From Poa pratensis (Eukaryota; Streptophyta; Magnoliopsida; Poales; Poaceae), in the NCBI GenBank assembly GCA_947311845.1, contig CAMZMU010000040.1:66335564-66399563 (forward strand): a DNA stretch of 64,000 nt, given 5' to 3'. The position numbers and the translations under genes were made by a program. Shown here piece after piece: positions 11,019 through 22,940 of the stretch. Under the pieces are notes generated by a model that did no database searches, was not told where the DNA came from, and saw nothing but the letters and a program-made list of their open reading frames with translations. How positions within the stretch are numbered: position 1 is the first letter of the stretch; each line of letters begins with the position of its first letter.

Positions 11019-13386
11019 TATTTGCTTCTTGATGCTCTTTTATATTCAACTCTTATTCCTATGGGAGCATCATTAAAACTATCAAGCCTAGCTATATGGC
11101 TATAAAGAAAGCGCTTTGCGGGAGGCAACCCGGTTATTTTTTGTGTGATTTTCTTTGTGTCCTCTTGCTGTAACAAGAGACTTTGTTTAGTTTAGGTTCT
11201 GGAGTTTTCAATAAAGTGCCAAGTTTTACCCTTTTTGGTTTGAAAAGTTGCTTATAGCGTTCGGAGATTTTATTCCTGCACGAGTCAGTGCACGGTATGA
11301 TTTTTAATTCTTATTCTGTAACTCCGAATGAGCTCATATTTGAACTGTAGTTGCAACTTTTCATCCTCTGTATGCATGAATTTTTTCGGAATTTTTCGAG
11401 AAAGTTTGGTAGGGTAGAAAAATACGTTTTGCTGCTGCTGTTTTTCTGGACAGATTCTGTCCCATTTTGTTTGATGCATGCTTTGAGCTTTTAAGTTGAA
11501 TCTTTTTGATCCAATTGAGTTTATGAGTAGGCATACAACATTATACACTTTCTGGACATCTCATATGAATTTTTGTTCAAGGATTATATGCAGCAAGAAC
11601 CTATTTGTTTATCACTATTAATGCACCCCACAGAAAAAATGGGAGAAACGGTGTTTTGAAGTTTTTTCACAGGGATTGGAGGAGATGCACCAAGAGCTAT
11701 CCAAGGATGGTGAAGACCATAAGCTTGGGGATGTGAAGACAACCCCGCTGGACCTACACACTCTCGGTTTGCACACGTCCAACTTCTGTTTTTCGATCGA
11801 AACACTTTATCGCATAAACTTGGAGCGTCGTTTTTGTTTTTGTTTGAGTCTTGAGAGACCACCACACTATCATTATATATGAGAGAGCTACTGGAAATAT
11901 GGGTTGAAATATGTTGGATGCTTTTATAAGATTGGGAAAAGGGATGTTTGAGTTGATTTTTAATGATACATATAGTTGCATGATTCATGAGCTTGTTTAT
12001 GAGTAATAGTTTGCAAATTCTTTTTGAAGAGCTATCACTTATTCATGTTTTGGTGCTGATTGTTATTTTACTTGGTTTAACATGGATTAGTTAGTTCTAT
12101 GGACACTCATGCATGCATCTAGATGGTCAACTTTCTCCCTTTTGCTAGCCCAAACTCCAACAAGCAAAAACTTGTTTCCAACACCTTCAACCAAAGTTAT
12201 TCCAGTGAGTCCACCATATCTACCTATAGCTTATGCTATTCCGAGTATGTTTATCATGTTTTGTGTTATCTTACCTCTGAATGAAAATGTTTATGTTATT
12301 GATTGCATGGAAAAGTTGGTTATATAGCTCTCACGAACTTGATGCACATTTTACTATTGCATAATAAAACATGACCCATTGTGATTAAGATTATGATGCT
12401 AGTGGCTTGATAAATGTTCGGGTTGGAGTTAGCCCATATGTGCTGTCACATGCAAGCTTTCAACATGCTCTTCATCTCATTTAGTTGATATCATGTACTT
12501 TTGTTATGGATGCTATCATGTGAAATGAGTGGAAATGAAGTAGTTTAAATGAGTTTGTATAAATGGTTAGAGAGACGCCTGGGCCGCTAATCTAAGCCAT
12601 GCATCATTCATGGTGGAAATTTACTTACATGCTATGGTGAATTCTGTGATACACCTTACAATAAAAAGCTATTCCAATGGTAAATAAAAAGGGTGTTGAG
12701 TTTTTCATTTGTTTGTTTGTCTTGTCATTTTGATATGGGCTTGTTCCATATCTGGGACAAGAGGTACCCCAGTTGACGCTCTTGATGATACTATTATTAC
12801 TTACAATGATATATAATTGAACTTGCTTTGTTTCCTAAGTTGAGTAACATGGTGTAGTACTTGTATTCAAGGGGCATGAGACATCAACCTTTACTTTGTC
12901 AAGCACACTACTCATATTTGCTTCACATTAAACTTAATCATTCAAGATGCTATGATAGGGGAATGAGAGCTTGACACCAAGTATTACCACATTGCAATCA
13001 TTAACTTAAGTAGAGAGTTTGGAGTTAGATGAAACTTATGCATGCTTTACCTCTACTCACTATACATCTTTCCAAAGTGTCCACCTATCATATTCAGATT
13101 TTCATCATCACTCTATGACCATGTAGGATGTTCTACTTATCATTATGCATACATGTGTTCCATATTACTTGCTACTATGTTACACTTTGTGAACTATCAA
13201 TGAACATCCTTGTCTTGAATACTTGATATCACTTCATAAACTATTTGCATATTGCTACTCCTTTGAAGAATGAATCATTTGACTATATGTAGCAATAGTA
13301 ATCATCTTTGATATTCATTGTTAAGTATTAAATTGCAAAGTCCATGTTAGTTTTATCATCTTCATACTCGAGGACGAGCATGGATT
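11019..13386 (+). other. Gyp-Y non-coding 3' interior
   Basis: No coding region is evident. It contains the conserved block GCGCTTTGCGGGAGGCAACC (about 11110), shared with Gyp-X at about 15791, and several copies of AAGCTTGGGGA. From about 12150 to 12960 it is shorter than the Gyp-X homologue at some twenty places by one to three bases, while adjacent parts are nearly identical. Confidence 0.8.
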
Positions 13387-13400
13387 AAGCTTGGGGATGT
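13387..13400 (+). promoter_or_regulatory. Polypurine tract of Gyp-Y
   Basis: AAGCTTGGGGATGT abuts the 3' LTR start at 13401. It is the expected plus-strand primer and matches the tracts at 7170 and 18437. Confidence 0.75.
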
Positions 13401-14868
13401 TGATGCATGTAAAATGCATACATGAACTTTGCACTTTAATTGCTTATATTCCAATCATATTTGCATCATATAAGGGTTATATCAATGTTTTATAATGATT
13501 TTGGGAATACTTCATAGTTTTCCCATTTATTTGGAATTAACCCTGTTTTTCCAGAAAACGTCTTTTTTAGTGTTTCAGACTTTCCGGGAGCTTCGGGACT
13601 CCAAAAAGGGCAAGGTCAAAGAGCACGGTTCAGAATTTTCGAGACGAACGCAATGGGCTTAAATTGAAGACCAGAAGCCCAACAGGCTGGAAATGGGAGG
13701 GTCCCACGCGGCCTAAAGTACATGGCCGCGTGGGCCCAGCTCGTTTCCACCTCGGAGCTCCGTGGCCGTCGATCTTTCGTCCACCGACTTCGTCTTGACC
13801 TAAAAACGCCTATAAAAAAGGTCCCTGGCGTTTCGCGAAAGGAGGCGGCGGAGAAACACGAAACCACGAAACAGAGAGACAGAAGGCTGCCGCCGGAGAA
13901 GATCGGAGGGGGGAAACGCCGCCGGAATCGCCTCCGGAGGGCTCCACCCCCCTCCGGCGTGTTCATCATCAACATCTTCATCGCCATTGCTGCCTCCCAT
14001 GATGAGGAGGGAGTAGTTCTTCATCGGGGCTGAGGGCTTACCGGTAGCTATGTGGTTGATCTCTCTTGTAATCTAATTGAATTCATGGATGTTTCTCCTT
14101 CATTGTTTGTGCTACTCAAGTGGTATTATTAATGTGATTTCCGGAGTCACCTTTGTCCCATGGTGTGAAGTTGACAGTGTGCGCACCGTGTGTGACTCTT
14201 AGGCTAAAGGTTACAGAAATACTTACCATGAGTTATTCTTTGTGTTGGATGTCACTATAAAATTGTGGTGTTTATTTAGTACTATTTTGGGATACTCATA
14301 GTGACCTTGGGGTTCCCTAGATGTGGAAGACAGACTTTAAGGTGTGCTTTTGTAGCCCTACACGATGGTCTTGGTGTTCTATGATATTGTGGTGTTTGTT
14401 CACTCAGACTTTAAGGTGTGCTCTTGTAGCCCTACGCAGTAGATTGGTATTTCTATCCAACGGGAGAATAGTTCAGAGTAGCAAAGTGAAGAGGAAATAT
14501 CTATGTATTCAATTGTTGGGAGTGTCCACTAGTGAAAGTATGATCCCTAGGCCTTATTTCCAAGCATCCTAGAAACACACACTTGAGCTTGTCCTCTTGC
14601 TACATAGAGGATTGGGCTTTCTCTCTTTGAGAGCTTTCACTTGCTACTACCTTTGTCTTGTCCTCTTGCAAAGAAGAGGATTGGGACACTTTTACATCCA
14701 TCAAACCAACCATCTTGCTCTCTAAACTTGTTTAGTGCATAATCAACTAAAACTTGTGACACTTTAGTTGTAGGGAATAGATAACTTTTCCTTCTTGCTC
14801 CTGCGGATCGATACCTTACTTCCACATTGAGAGGTGCTACAGTGATCCCTTGCTCTTGGGGGTTATCA
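13401..14868 (+). repeat. Gyp-Y 3' LTR
   Basis: 1468 bp, nearly identical to 8967-10435 with a handful of differences by eye. It ends GTTATCA and is followed directly by the duplicated GTGTT. Confidence 0.92.
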
Positions 14869-14873
14869 GTGTT

Positions 14874-15088
14874 TATGTGGTGATTCTATTCAAAATCATG
14901 TGGGAATGTTTAACTTCAATGCTTGCAACTATTATGAGAGAGGAAGAGATAAGAATCCTCTTTATATTTCTATGTTATTTAAAATGCAAGCTATTGATCA
15001 TTATATGCATTGGTTACCTCAAATGGGTTGTTATTTATTCATATATAAAATGCCAATGCATAGGAAAAGAGTTAGACTTAAAAGTTAA
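14874..15088 (+). CDS. Gyp-X small ORF, 3' part
   Basis: This continues the ORF opened at 8732. Removing Gyp-Y and one GTGTT leaves the frame uninterrupted to the stop at about 15086-15088. Visible features are YERGRDKNPLY, then DHYMHWLPQMG and the end motif KMPMHRKRVRLKS shared with Gyp-Y. Function is unknown. The intact phase argues that the ORF was functional or selected shortly before Gyp-Y inserted. Confidence 0.6.
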
Positions 15089-16640
15089 TGGTTTAATGTT
15101 TTGAGGTGTGCTCTCTATGCTTTTATCTCCTATTCAGTTTGGGCACACATTTATATCTTGAGAACCTGCAAAATAACTTTACCTATTGATTTCTAACAAT
15201 TAGTTTAAGATTTTCACTCTATATGAAATTTGGGAAAGTAAATGAGAAGGATGAGTAATGGAGAAGTTGGGGTCGACCTTGAACATGTGTTGTTCATGCC
15301 AATGGAACCATTGCAAAGTCTCTATCATTTAAACTTTCCCCAAAGCTAAAACCAAATAAAAAGAGTGATAATAGTAATTCGCTGTCCAGTTTTTGACATA
15401 TCCTGTCTTTATTCTGCATTACTCTCATTACTTGTGTTTTGTGCGGTTCTTTTGATCAAGGAGCATTACACAACCATAGTAACAGTAGCTAATGTTTAAA
15501 ATCAATTCATGATATGTCTTTGCTGTGCCTATGTGGATTTAATTTATGAAGGCACTAACCCCTCTAATCAAGTTTGTGACGAGTGATGTGTAAAGAGAAT
15601 TTTAAGGTGGAAGAATTGAGGGTGATGAACAAGATCAAGAGGGACAAAAACTCAAGCTTGGGGATGTACCCCTAGGCTCACCCTACATATATCAAATAAG
15701 TACAAGAATTTAAGCTTGGGGATGCCAAGCCACCTCACTTCAACCATCTTGATACCAAGTAAGTAAGCCTAGCTATATGGCTATAAAGAAAGCGCTTTGC
15801 GGGAGGCAACCCGGTTATTTTTGTGTGTGATTTTTCTTTGTGTCCTCTTGCTGTAACAAGAGACTTTGTGTCTAGTTTAGTTTCTGGAGTTTTAAATAAA
15901 GTGCCAAGTTTTATCCATTTTGGTCTTGAAAAGTTGCTTATTGAGTTCGGAGATTTTATTCCTGCACGAGTCAGTGCACGGTATGATTTTTAATTCTTAT
16001 TCTGTAACTCCGAATGAGCTCATATTTGAACTGTAGTTGCAACTTTTCATCCTCTGTATGCATGAATTTTTTCGGAATTTTTCGAGAAAGTTTAGTAGGG
16101 TAGAAAAATACGTTTTGCTGCTGCTGTTTTTCTGAACAGATTATGTCTCATTTTGTTTGATGCATGCTTTGAGCTTTTAAGTTGAATCTTTTTTATCCAA
16201 TTGAGTTTATGAGTAGGCATACAACATTATACACTTTCTGGACATCTCATATGAATTTTTGTTCAAGGATTATATGCAGCAAGAAACATATTTGTTTATC
16301 ACTATTAATGCACCCCACAGAAAAGAAATGGGAGAAACGGTGTTTTGAAGTTTTTTCACAGGGATTGGAGGAGATGCACCAAGAGCTATCCAAGGATGGT
16401 AAAGACCATAAGCTTGGGGATGTGAAGACAACCCCGCTGGACCTACACACTCTCGGTTTGCACACGTTCAACTTCTGTTTTTCGATCGAAACACTTTATC
16501 GCATAAACTTGGAGCGTCGTTTTTGTTTTTGTTTGAGTCTTGAGAGACCACCACACTATCAATTATATATGAGAGAGCTACTGGAAATATGGGTTGAAAT
16601 ATGTTGGATGCTTTTATAAGATTGGGAAAAGGGATGTCTT
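15089..16640 (+). other. Gyp-X non-coding middle interior
   Basis: No coding region is visible. It carries the conserved GCGCTTTGCGGGAGGCAACC block (15791-15810), three AAGCTTGGGGA copies (about 15654, 15712, 16410), and at 16533-16640 a Gyp-Y-like segment that stops abruptly at the copia gag fragment. Confidence 0.7.
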
Positions 16641-19600
16641 TCATTCGTTGGTTCTACCTCACCATCTCACGGGACCTCTTTCACACGGTGGTGGCCGACA
16701 ATGACGACGCTGCCGCCGTTTGGCGCAAGCTCAACGGCCTATTCACCGACAACAAACTTCAGCGCGAGGTCCTTCTTCACGGCGAGTTCTACGGGTGCCA
16801 GCAGCTTGATTGTTGAGTCTTGTGAGACCACCAAACTTCAGCGTCTTTTTGTTTGTTTGTTGAGTCTTGTGAGACCACCACATAATAATTATATATGAGA
16901 GAGTTACTGGAAATATGGGTTGAAATATGTTGAATGCTTTTATAAGATTGGGAAAAGGGATGTTTGACTTGATTTTTAATGATACATATAGTTGCATGAT
17001 TCATGAGCTTGTTTATGAGTAATAGTTTGCAAATTCTTTTTGTAGAGCTATCACTTATTCATGTTTTGATGCTGATTGTTATTTTACATTGTTTAACATG
17101 GATTAGTTAGTTCTATGGACACTCATGCATGCATCTAGATGGTCAACTTTCTCCCTTTTGCTAGCCCAAACATTCCAACAAGTCAAAACTTGTTTCCAAC
17201 ACCTTCAACCAAAGTTATTCCAGTGAGTCCACCATATCTACCTACTAGCTATATGCTATTCCGAGTATGTTCATCATGATATTTGTGTTATCTATACCTC
17301 TGAATGAAAATGATTATGTTATTGATTGCCATGGGAAAAGTTGGTTATATAGCTCTCACGAACTTGATGCACATTTTACTATCATTGCAATAAATAAAAC
17401 ATGACCCATTGTGATTAAGATTATGATGCTAGTGGCTTGATAAATGTTCGAGGTTGGGAGTTAGCCCATATGTGCTGTCACATGCAAAGCTTTCAACATG
17501 CTCCTTCATCTCATTTAGTTGATATCATGTACTTTTGTTTATGGATGCCTATCATGGTGAAATGAGGTGGAAATGAAGTAGTTTAAATGAGTTTGTATAA
17601 ATGGTTAGAGAGACGCCTGGGCCGCTAATCTAAGCCATGCATCATTCATGGTGGAAATTTATTTACATGCTATGGTGAACCGTCTATGATGCACCTTATA
17701 ATAAAAAGCTATTCCAATGGTAAATAAAAAGGGTGTTGAGGTTGTTCATCTTGTTTGTTTGTCTTGTCATTTTGATATGGGCTTGTTCCATATCCTGGGA
17801 CAAGAGGTACCCCAGTTGACGCTCTTGATGATACTATTATTACTTACAATGATAGAACTTGAACTTGCTTTGTTTCCTAAGTTGAGTAATCATGGTGTAG
17901 GTACTTGTATTCAAGGGCATGAGACACCTAACCTTTACTTTGTCAAGCACACTACTCATATTTGCTCTCACATTAAACTATAATCATTCAAGATGCTATG
18001 ATAGGGGAATGAGAGCTTGACACCAAGTATTACCACATTGCAATCATTAAATTAAGTAGGAGAGTTTGGAGGTTAGATGAAACTTATGCATGCTTTACCT
18101 TTACTCACTTATTCATCTTTCCAAAGTGTCCACCAAATATATTCAGATTTTCATCTACACTCTATGACCATTGTAGGATGTTCTACTTATCATTATGCAT
18201 TCATGTGTTTCATATTACTTGCTACCATGTTACACTTTGTGAACTATCAATGAACATCCTTGTCTTGAATACTTGATATCACTTCATAAACTATTTGCAT
18301 ATTGCTACTCCTTTGAAGAATGAATCATTTGACTATATGTAGCAATAGTAATCATCTTTGATATTCATTGTTAAGTATTAAATTGCAAAGTCCATGTTAG
18401 TTTTATCATCTTCATACTCGAGGACGAGCATGGATTAAGCTTGGGGATGTTGACGCATGTAAAATGCATACATGAACTTTGCACTTTAATTGCTTATATT
18501 CCAATCATATTTGCATCATATAAGGGTTATATCAATGTTTTATCATGATTTTGGAAATATCTTAATGATTTCCTATTTTTATGGAATTAACCCTGCGCAG
18601 GCAGAAAACCCCATTTTCTTATTTTAATGTTTTAGGGACCCAAACGTCAACGAATTCACCTGGAAATTTACGGGCGTCAATATTTGGAAGGAAGAAGGAC
18701 TACGGAAAAAGGAAGCAAGCAAACGGAGGCCCGAGGGCCAAACGAGCATGGCCCACGCGGCCACAGTACCAGGCCGCGTGGGACCCACCCGTTCGGGCCT
18801 CGTGGCTCCGTTGCCGTCGATCTTTCGTCCACCGACTTCGTCTTGACCTAAAAACGCCTATAAAAAAGGTCCCATGACGTTTCGCGAAAGGAGGCGGCGG
18901 AGAAACAGAAAACCACGAAACAGAGAGTCAGAAGGCTGCCGCCGGAGAAGATCGGAGGGGGGAAACGCCGCCGGAATCACCTCCGGAGGGCTCCACCCCC
19001 CTCCGGCGTGTTCATCATCGACATCTACAGCAAGATCATCTCCATCTCCCCACTGTAAACTCTTGGCAAACATGATGTGTGGTGCAATATAATATTCCCT
19101 TGATCTATTGTGTCTCCCATCTGTGTTTGAGAAGTGATTTGTTCATGGCACTTGTGAAATAGTTCGTTGATTGGTTGCATACAAGTGTTGTTATCTTTTA
19201 TGATTGTCTTTATGTACAATATATGAGTGCACGCATATGTTGGGGAATGCATGTAAGGTGATCACCGTAGCGTAATGGATTGAGTAGGACATGTCGGAGT
19301 AGAGAGAAACCGGTGTCTGAGACTTGAAGTTACTTTATGGGGGATATATATGGGGGACCCTAGAACTTAAGGCTATGGTGGGACAATTATGTCTTAATAA
19401 TTCTTGTGCTGCACATTTATTTGGCCATGAGATCCATCATAAGAGTTGTGTTATTGCTCATTTACTTGGCTACACCTATTTATGGCTCCCACCTAAAAGA
19501 AACAACTAAGACTGAAACATGTGCTTCACTAATTGTGACAACCACGCGAATGAAATAACAATTGCTAAAACATTTGCTCCCTTGAGATATTTGTTACTTG

Positions 19601-19896
19601 AGATATTTGATACTTGCTGCTTGAGAAACTTGCTCTAAGAAACCTGTGTCTGAAACTTGCTCTAAGAAACCTGTGTCTGAAACTTGCTCTAAGAAACTTG
19701 CTACTAGATAAACCCATTCCACATCACTTGCTTTCATTAGTTAGTTCTTTTCATATTTATTGCTTTGCATAAAAGGCCGTATAAGAGGGTTATAGGGCTT
19801 TAGAGAATAGATAGTTTACCTTCAGCTCCTCGTGGGTTCGACACTCAATACTTATCGAATTGTGCTACAGTGATTCCTTGCTCTTGGGGATTATCA
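16641..19896 (+). repeat. Right copy of the 3256-bp duplication
   Basis: Partner of 5374-8629. It starts with 175 bp of copia gag (16641-16815, one base different from 5374-5548), followed by the Gyp-X 3' interior and LTR. Its left junction is to Gyp-X interior (GGGATGTCTT), whereas the left copy continues into the true Copia-1 gag. Its right end joins the Copia-1 integrase region. Confidence 0.9.
18451..19896 (+). repeat. Gyp-X LTR (right)
   Basis: 1446 bp from TGACGCATG to GATTATCA, preceded by the polypurine tract AAGCTTGGGGATGT (18437-18450). It joins the Copia-1 coding sequence at 19897 (ACATCTTAG). The TATA box is at about 18859. Confidence 0.9.
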
Positions 19897-22160
19897 ACAT
19901 CTTAGTTTCACCCGATCTTATTAAAAATTTCGTTTCCGTTAAACATTTTACACGTGAAAATCCTGTCACTGTCGAATTTGACATGTTTGGTTTCTCTGTC
20001 AAGCATTCCCGTACCAGGATGGTGCTCCACCGATGTGACAGCCCCGGCGATCTCTACGCGGTCCACTCCACAGCCTCCACCTCCTCCGCCGCCCTCGTCG
20101 CCCTCGCCACCGGTGTGGACCTTTGGCATGCTCGCTTGGGACATCCCAAATCCGCCACTCTTCGTCACATACTTAGGAGTTTTTCATTCACGTGTAATAA
20201 GATCGATGATCACTCTTGTCACGCTTGTCGCCTTGGCAAACATGCTAGGCTTCCCTTTAGCGCTTCTTCTCATGTTGCTTCCTATCCCTTTGAATTAATT
20301 CACAGTGATGTATGGACCTCTCCAGTTGCAAGAAATAAGGGCTATCTATACTATCTTGTCATCCTTGATGATTTTTCGCATTATGTGTGGACCTTTCCGT
20401 TGCGTCGCAAGTCCGATACTATCGCCACTCTTGCCGCGTTTTCTTCCTATGTCTCCACGCAGTTTGGGCGTCTCATTCTCGCGTTACAAACGGACAACGG
20501 GAAGGAGTTCGACAACCTGGCTGTTCGCACTCTCCTCACCACACATGGCACGATTTTTCGTCTCACTTGCCCCTACACTTCGCAACAAAACGGTCGCGCC
20601 GAACGCGTTCTTCGCACCCTGAACGACTGCGTTCGCACGCTTCTCTTTCACGCCAATGTGCCTCCGCGCTTCTGGCCTGACGCTCTTGCTACTGCATCAC
20701 TTCTTCTTAACCTTCGCCCCTGCCGTACTCGCGGCAACTTTGTTCCCCACCACCTTCTCTTCGGTGCACCACCATCTTATGACGAGCTTCGCATTTTTGG
20801 CTGCCTCTGCTACCCTAGCATCGCTGCCACCGCGCCGCATAAGCTTCCACCTCGCTCTGTTGCCTGCGTCTTCCTTGGTTACCCACCCAACACCAAAGGA
20901 TATCGCTGCTATGATCCCGTCTCACACCGTGTGTTCACTTCACGACATGTTTACTTTGATGAGCACGTGTTTCCCTTTCAGCAGGTACCCGCCGCCATCG
21001 ACTTGTCGCCGGCCGCCGGCGGCCCTTCTGTGACACCACCCGCTGGACGGTCTCGCTCGGCTCGCGGACCACCGCCAGGCTTCGGCGCCCCTCGCGACAT
21101 GGGCCGAGCTGCGGCCACCGCTTCTGGCCGCGCCCCCTCGCCACCGGATGCCGGCGCGGCATCGCTCACCCCCTCGGCGTCTCCAGCATCGACCGCGCCC
21201 TCGGCGTCCCCGGCGTCGACCGCGCCGTCCTCTCCGACTGCGGCGTCGCCTGCTCCTTCGGCCTCTGGCGTGGCAGGGGCTTCTGCCGCCTCGCCACCAT
21301 CGACTGAGGCCCCGCCTGGCCCTACGACGCGGTCTCGGACTGGCGTTCATTGTCCGAACCTGCGGTACTCCCGGGACGAGTATCTTCTAGCTGCGTCCAC
21401 CTCCGAGCCTTCGCCGGTTCCCGCATCCGGCCGGGCAGCCCTTCGGGATCCTCACTGGCTTGCCGCGATGCAGGAAGAGTTCGACGCACTACAGCGGAAC
21501 CGTACTTGGACACTGGTTCCCCGTCCACCTCGTGCCAACATCATCAGCGGCAAGTGGGTTTTTCGTCATAAGACCCGCTCGGATGGCACTCTTGAGCGCT
21601 ACAAGGCTCGCTGGGTGGTTCACGGTTTTCGTCAGCGCGCTGGAGTCGACTTCACCGAGACTTTTGCACCGGTTGTCAAACCTGGCACGATCTGCACTGT
21701 CCTCCAGTTAGCGGTCTCTCGCGGTTGGCCGGTTCATCAGATGGACGTCTCCAACGCCTTTCTTCATGGTCATCTTGCCGAGCAGGTCTACTGTGAGCAA
21801 CCTACTGGTTTCGTCGACGCCACTCATCCTGGTCACGTGTGCTTGCTGTCTCGGTCTCTCTACGGCCTCAAGCAAGCACCTCGCGCCTGGTATCAGCGTA
21901 TCGCCGGATTTCTGCAGACAGTGGGCTTCCGTGTTACTCGCTCGGACGCCTCGCTGTTCGTTTATCACCATGGCGACACGACTGCTTACTTGCTCCTATA
22001 CGTCGACGACATTATCCTGACGGCTTCCTCCGCAGCTCTTCTTCAGCAGATTACTCTTCGGCTGCGCGACGAGTTTGCCATTAAGGACTTGGGTACTCTT
22101 CATTACTTCCTTGGCATTGAGGTTGTTCGGCGTCCCGACGGCTTCTTTCTTCATCAATAG
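19897..22160 (+). pseudogene. Copia-1 pol: integrase and reverse transcriptase
   Basis: The open frame begins at the gypsy junction with ILVSPDLIKN, the region just before the GAG-preintegrase domain. LWHARLGH and CHACRLGKH form the HHCC zinc-binding part. The integrase core has the DDE triad at D 20307 (SDVW), D 20493 (TDNGKEF) and E 20601 (NGRAER). A Pro/Ala/Ser-rich linker follows. RT then shows KARWVVHGF, the SLYGLKQAPRAWYQ block and the catalytic YVDDI at 21999. A TAG stop at 22158-22160 interrupts RT after FFLHQ. Gag C-terminus and protease are missing upstream, so the copy is dead although this 754-codon stretch is well preserved. Confidence 0.93.
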
Positions 22161-22930
22161 AAGTATGCGCATGAGTTGCTTGAGCGTGCCGGTATGCTCA
22201 ACTGTCATCCTGTAGCTACTCCAGTTGACACGAAGGCCAAGGTTTCTGCTCAGGACGGTTCACCGGCGTCGGATGCCACCTTCTACCGGTCCATTGTTGG
22301 TGCTCTTCCGTACCTGACGCTGACCAGACCCGACCTGCAGTATGTTGTTCAGCAGGTGTGCCTTCATATGCACGCCTCTCGTGACTCCCATTCGACGCTC
22401 GTGAAACGGATTCTCCGCTATATCCGTGGCACGATGTCCCTCGGACTCACACTCACGGCATCTCCTTCTATGGATATGGTGGCCTATTCCGATGCTGATT
22501 GGGCTGGATGTCCTGATACACGGCGCTCCACCTCCGGCTACTGCGTCTACCTCGGTCCTTCTCTTGTCTCATGGTCGTCGAAACGACAACCCACTGTGTC
22601 GCGCTCCAGCGCGGAGGCCGAGTACCGAGTTGTGGCAAACGCAGTCGCTGAGTGCACCTGGCTACGACAGCTTCTTCAGGAGTTGCATCACGACGTCTCA
22701 CAGGCCACGGTTGTCTACTGTGACAACGTCTCTGCTGTGTACCTTTCCGCCAACCCCGTTCATCATCGAGCTTGATATTCACTTTGTGCGTGAACAGGTA
22801 GCTCTCGACCGCACTCGAGTTCTCCATGTTCCGACTGCACAACAGTTCGCCGATGTGATGACTAAGGGACTGCCTACTGCCACCTTCGAGGAGTTTCGGT
22901 CCAGTCTCTGCGTCTCTGGCGACGCTTCGA
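22161..22930 (+). pseudogene. Copia-1 pol: RT end and RNase H, with stop and deletion
   Basis: It continues in frame after the stop: YAHELLERAGM, then the TRPDLQYVVQQ block and RNase H motifs YSDADWAGC, RRSTSGYCVYLG and SSAEAEYR. The frame breaks at NPVHHR (about 22765), where a short deletion removes the usual RTKH part. IHFVREQVALDRTRVLHVPT and QQFADVMTKGLP follow in another frame to about 22930. The loss lies between CATC repeats, which suggests microhomology-mediated deletion. Confidence 0.9.
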
Positions 22931-22940
22931 CTGCGGGGGG

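Larger units (their letters stand above)
8967..14868 (+). mobile_element. Gyp-Y: non-autonomous gypsy element inserted in Gyp-X
   Basis: Its LTRs (8967-10435 and 13401-14868) start TGATGCATG and end GTTATCA. A perfect 5-bp target duplication GTGTT flanks it (8962-8966 and 14869-14873). The primer site is again tRNA-Asp type (10446). The 2.96-kb interior has one small ORF and no pol. LTR starts, promoter region and 3' interior are clearly related to Gyp-X, so both are sister families that may share one autonomous partner. Confidence 0.93.
7184..19896 (+). mobile_element. Gyp-X: non-autonomous Athila-like gypsy retrotransposon hosting Gyp-Y
   Basis: The two LTRs (7184-8629 and 18451-19896) are both 1446 bp, start TGATGCATG or TGACGCATG and end GATTATCA. 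The primer site at 8640 fits tRNA-Asp, as in Athila-type gypsy elements. The interior carries one small ORF split by Gyp-Y, a captured copia gag fragment (16641-16815) and long non-coding sequence. No protease, RT, RNase H or integrase is present, so it must rely on a partner for transposition. Its left neighbour is another Gyp-X interior rather than flanking host DNA, so no target duplication can be read. Confidence 0.85.
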
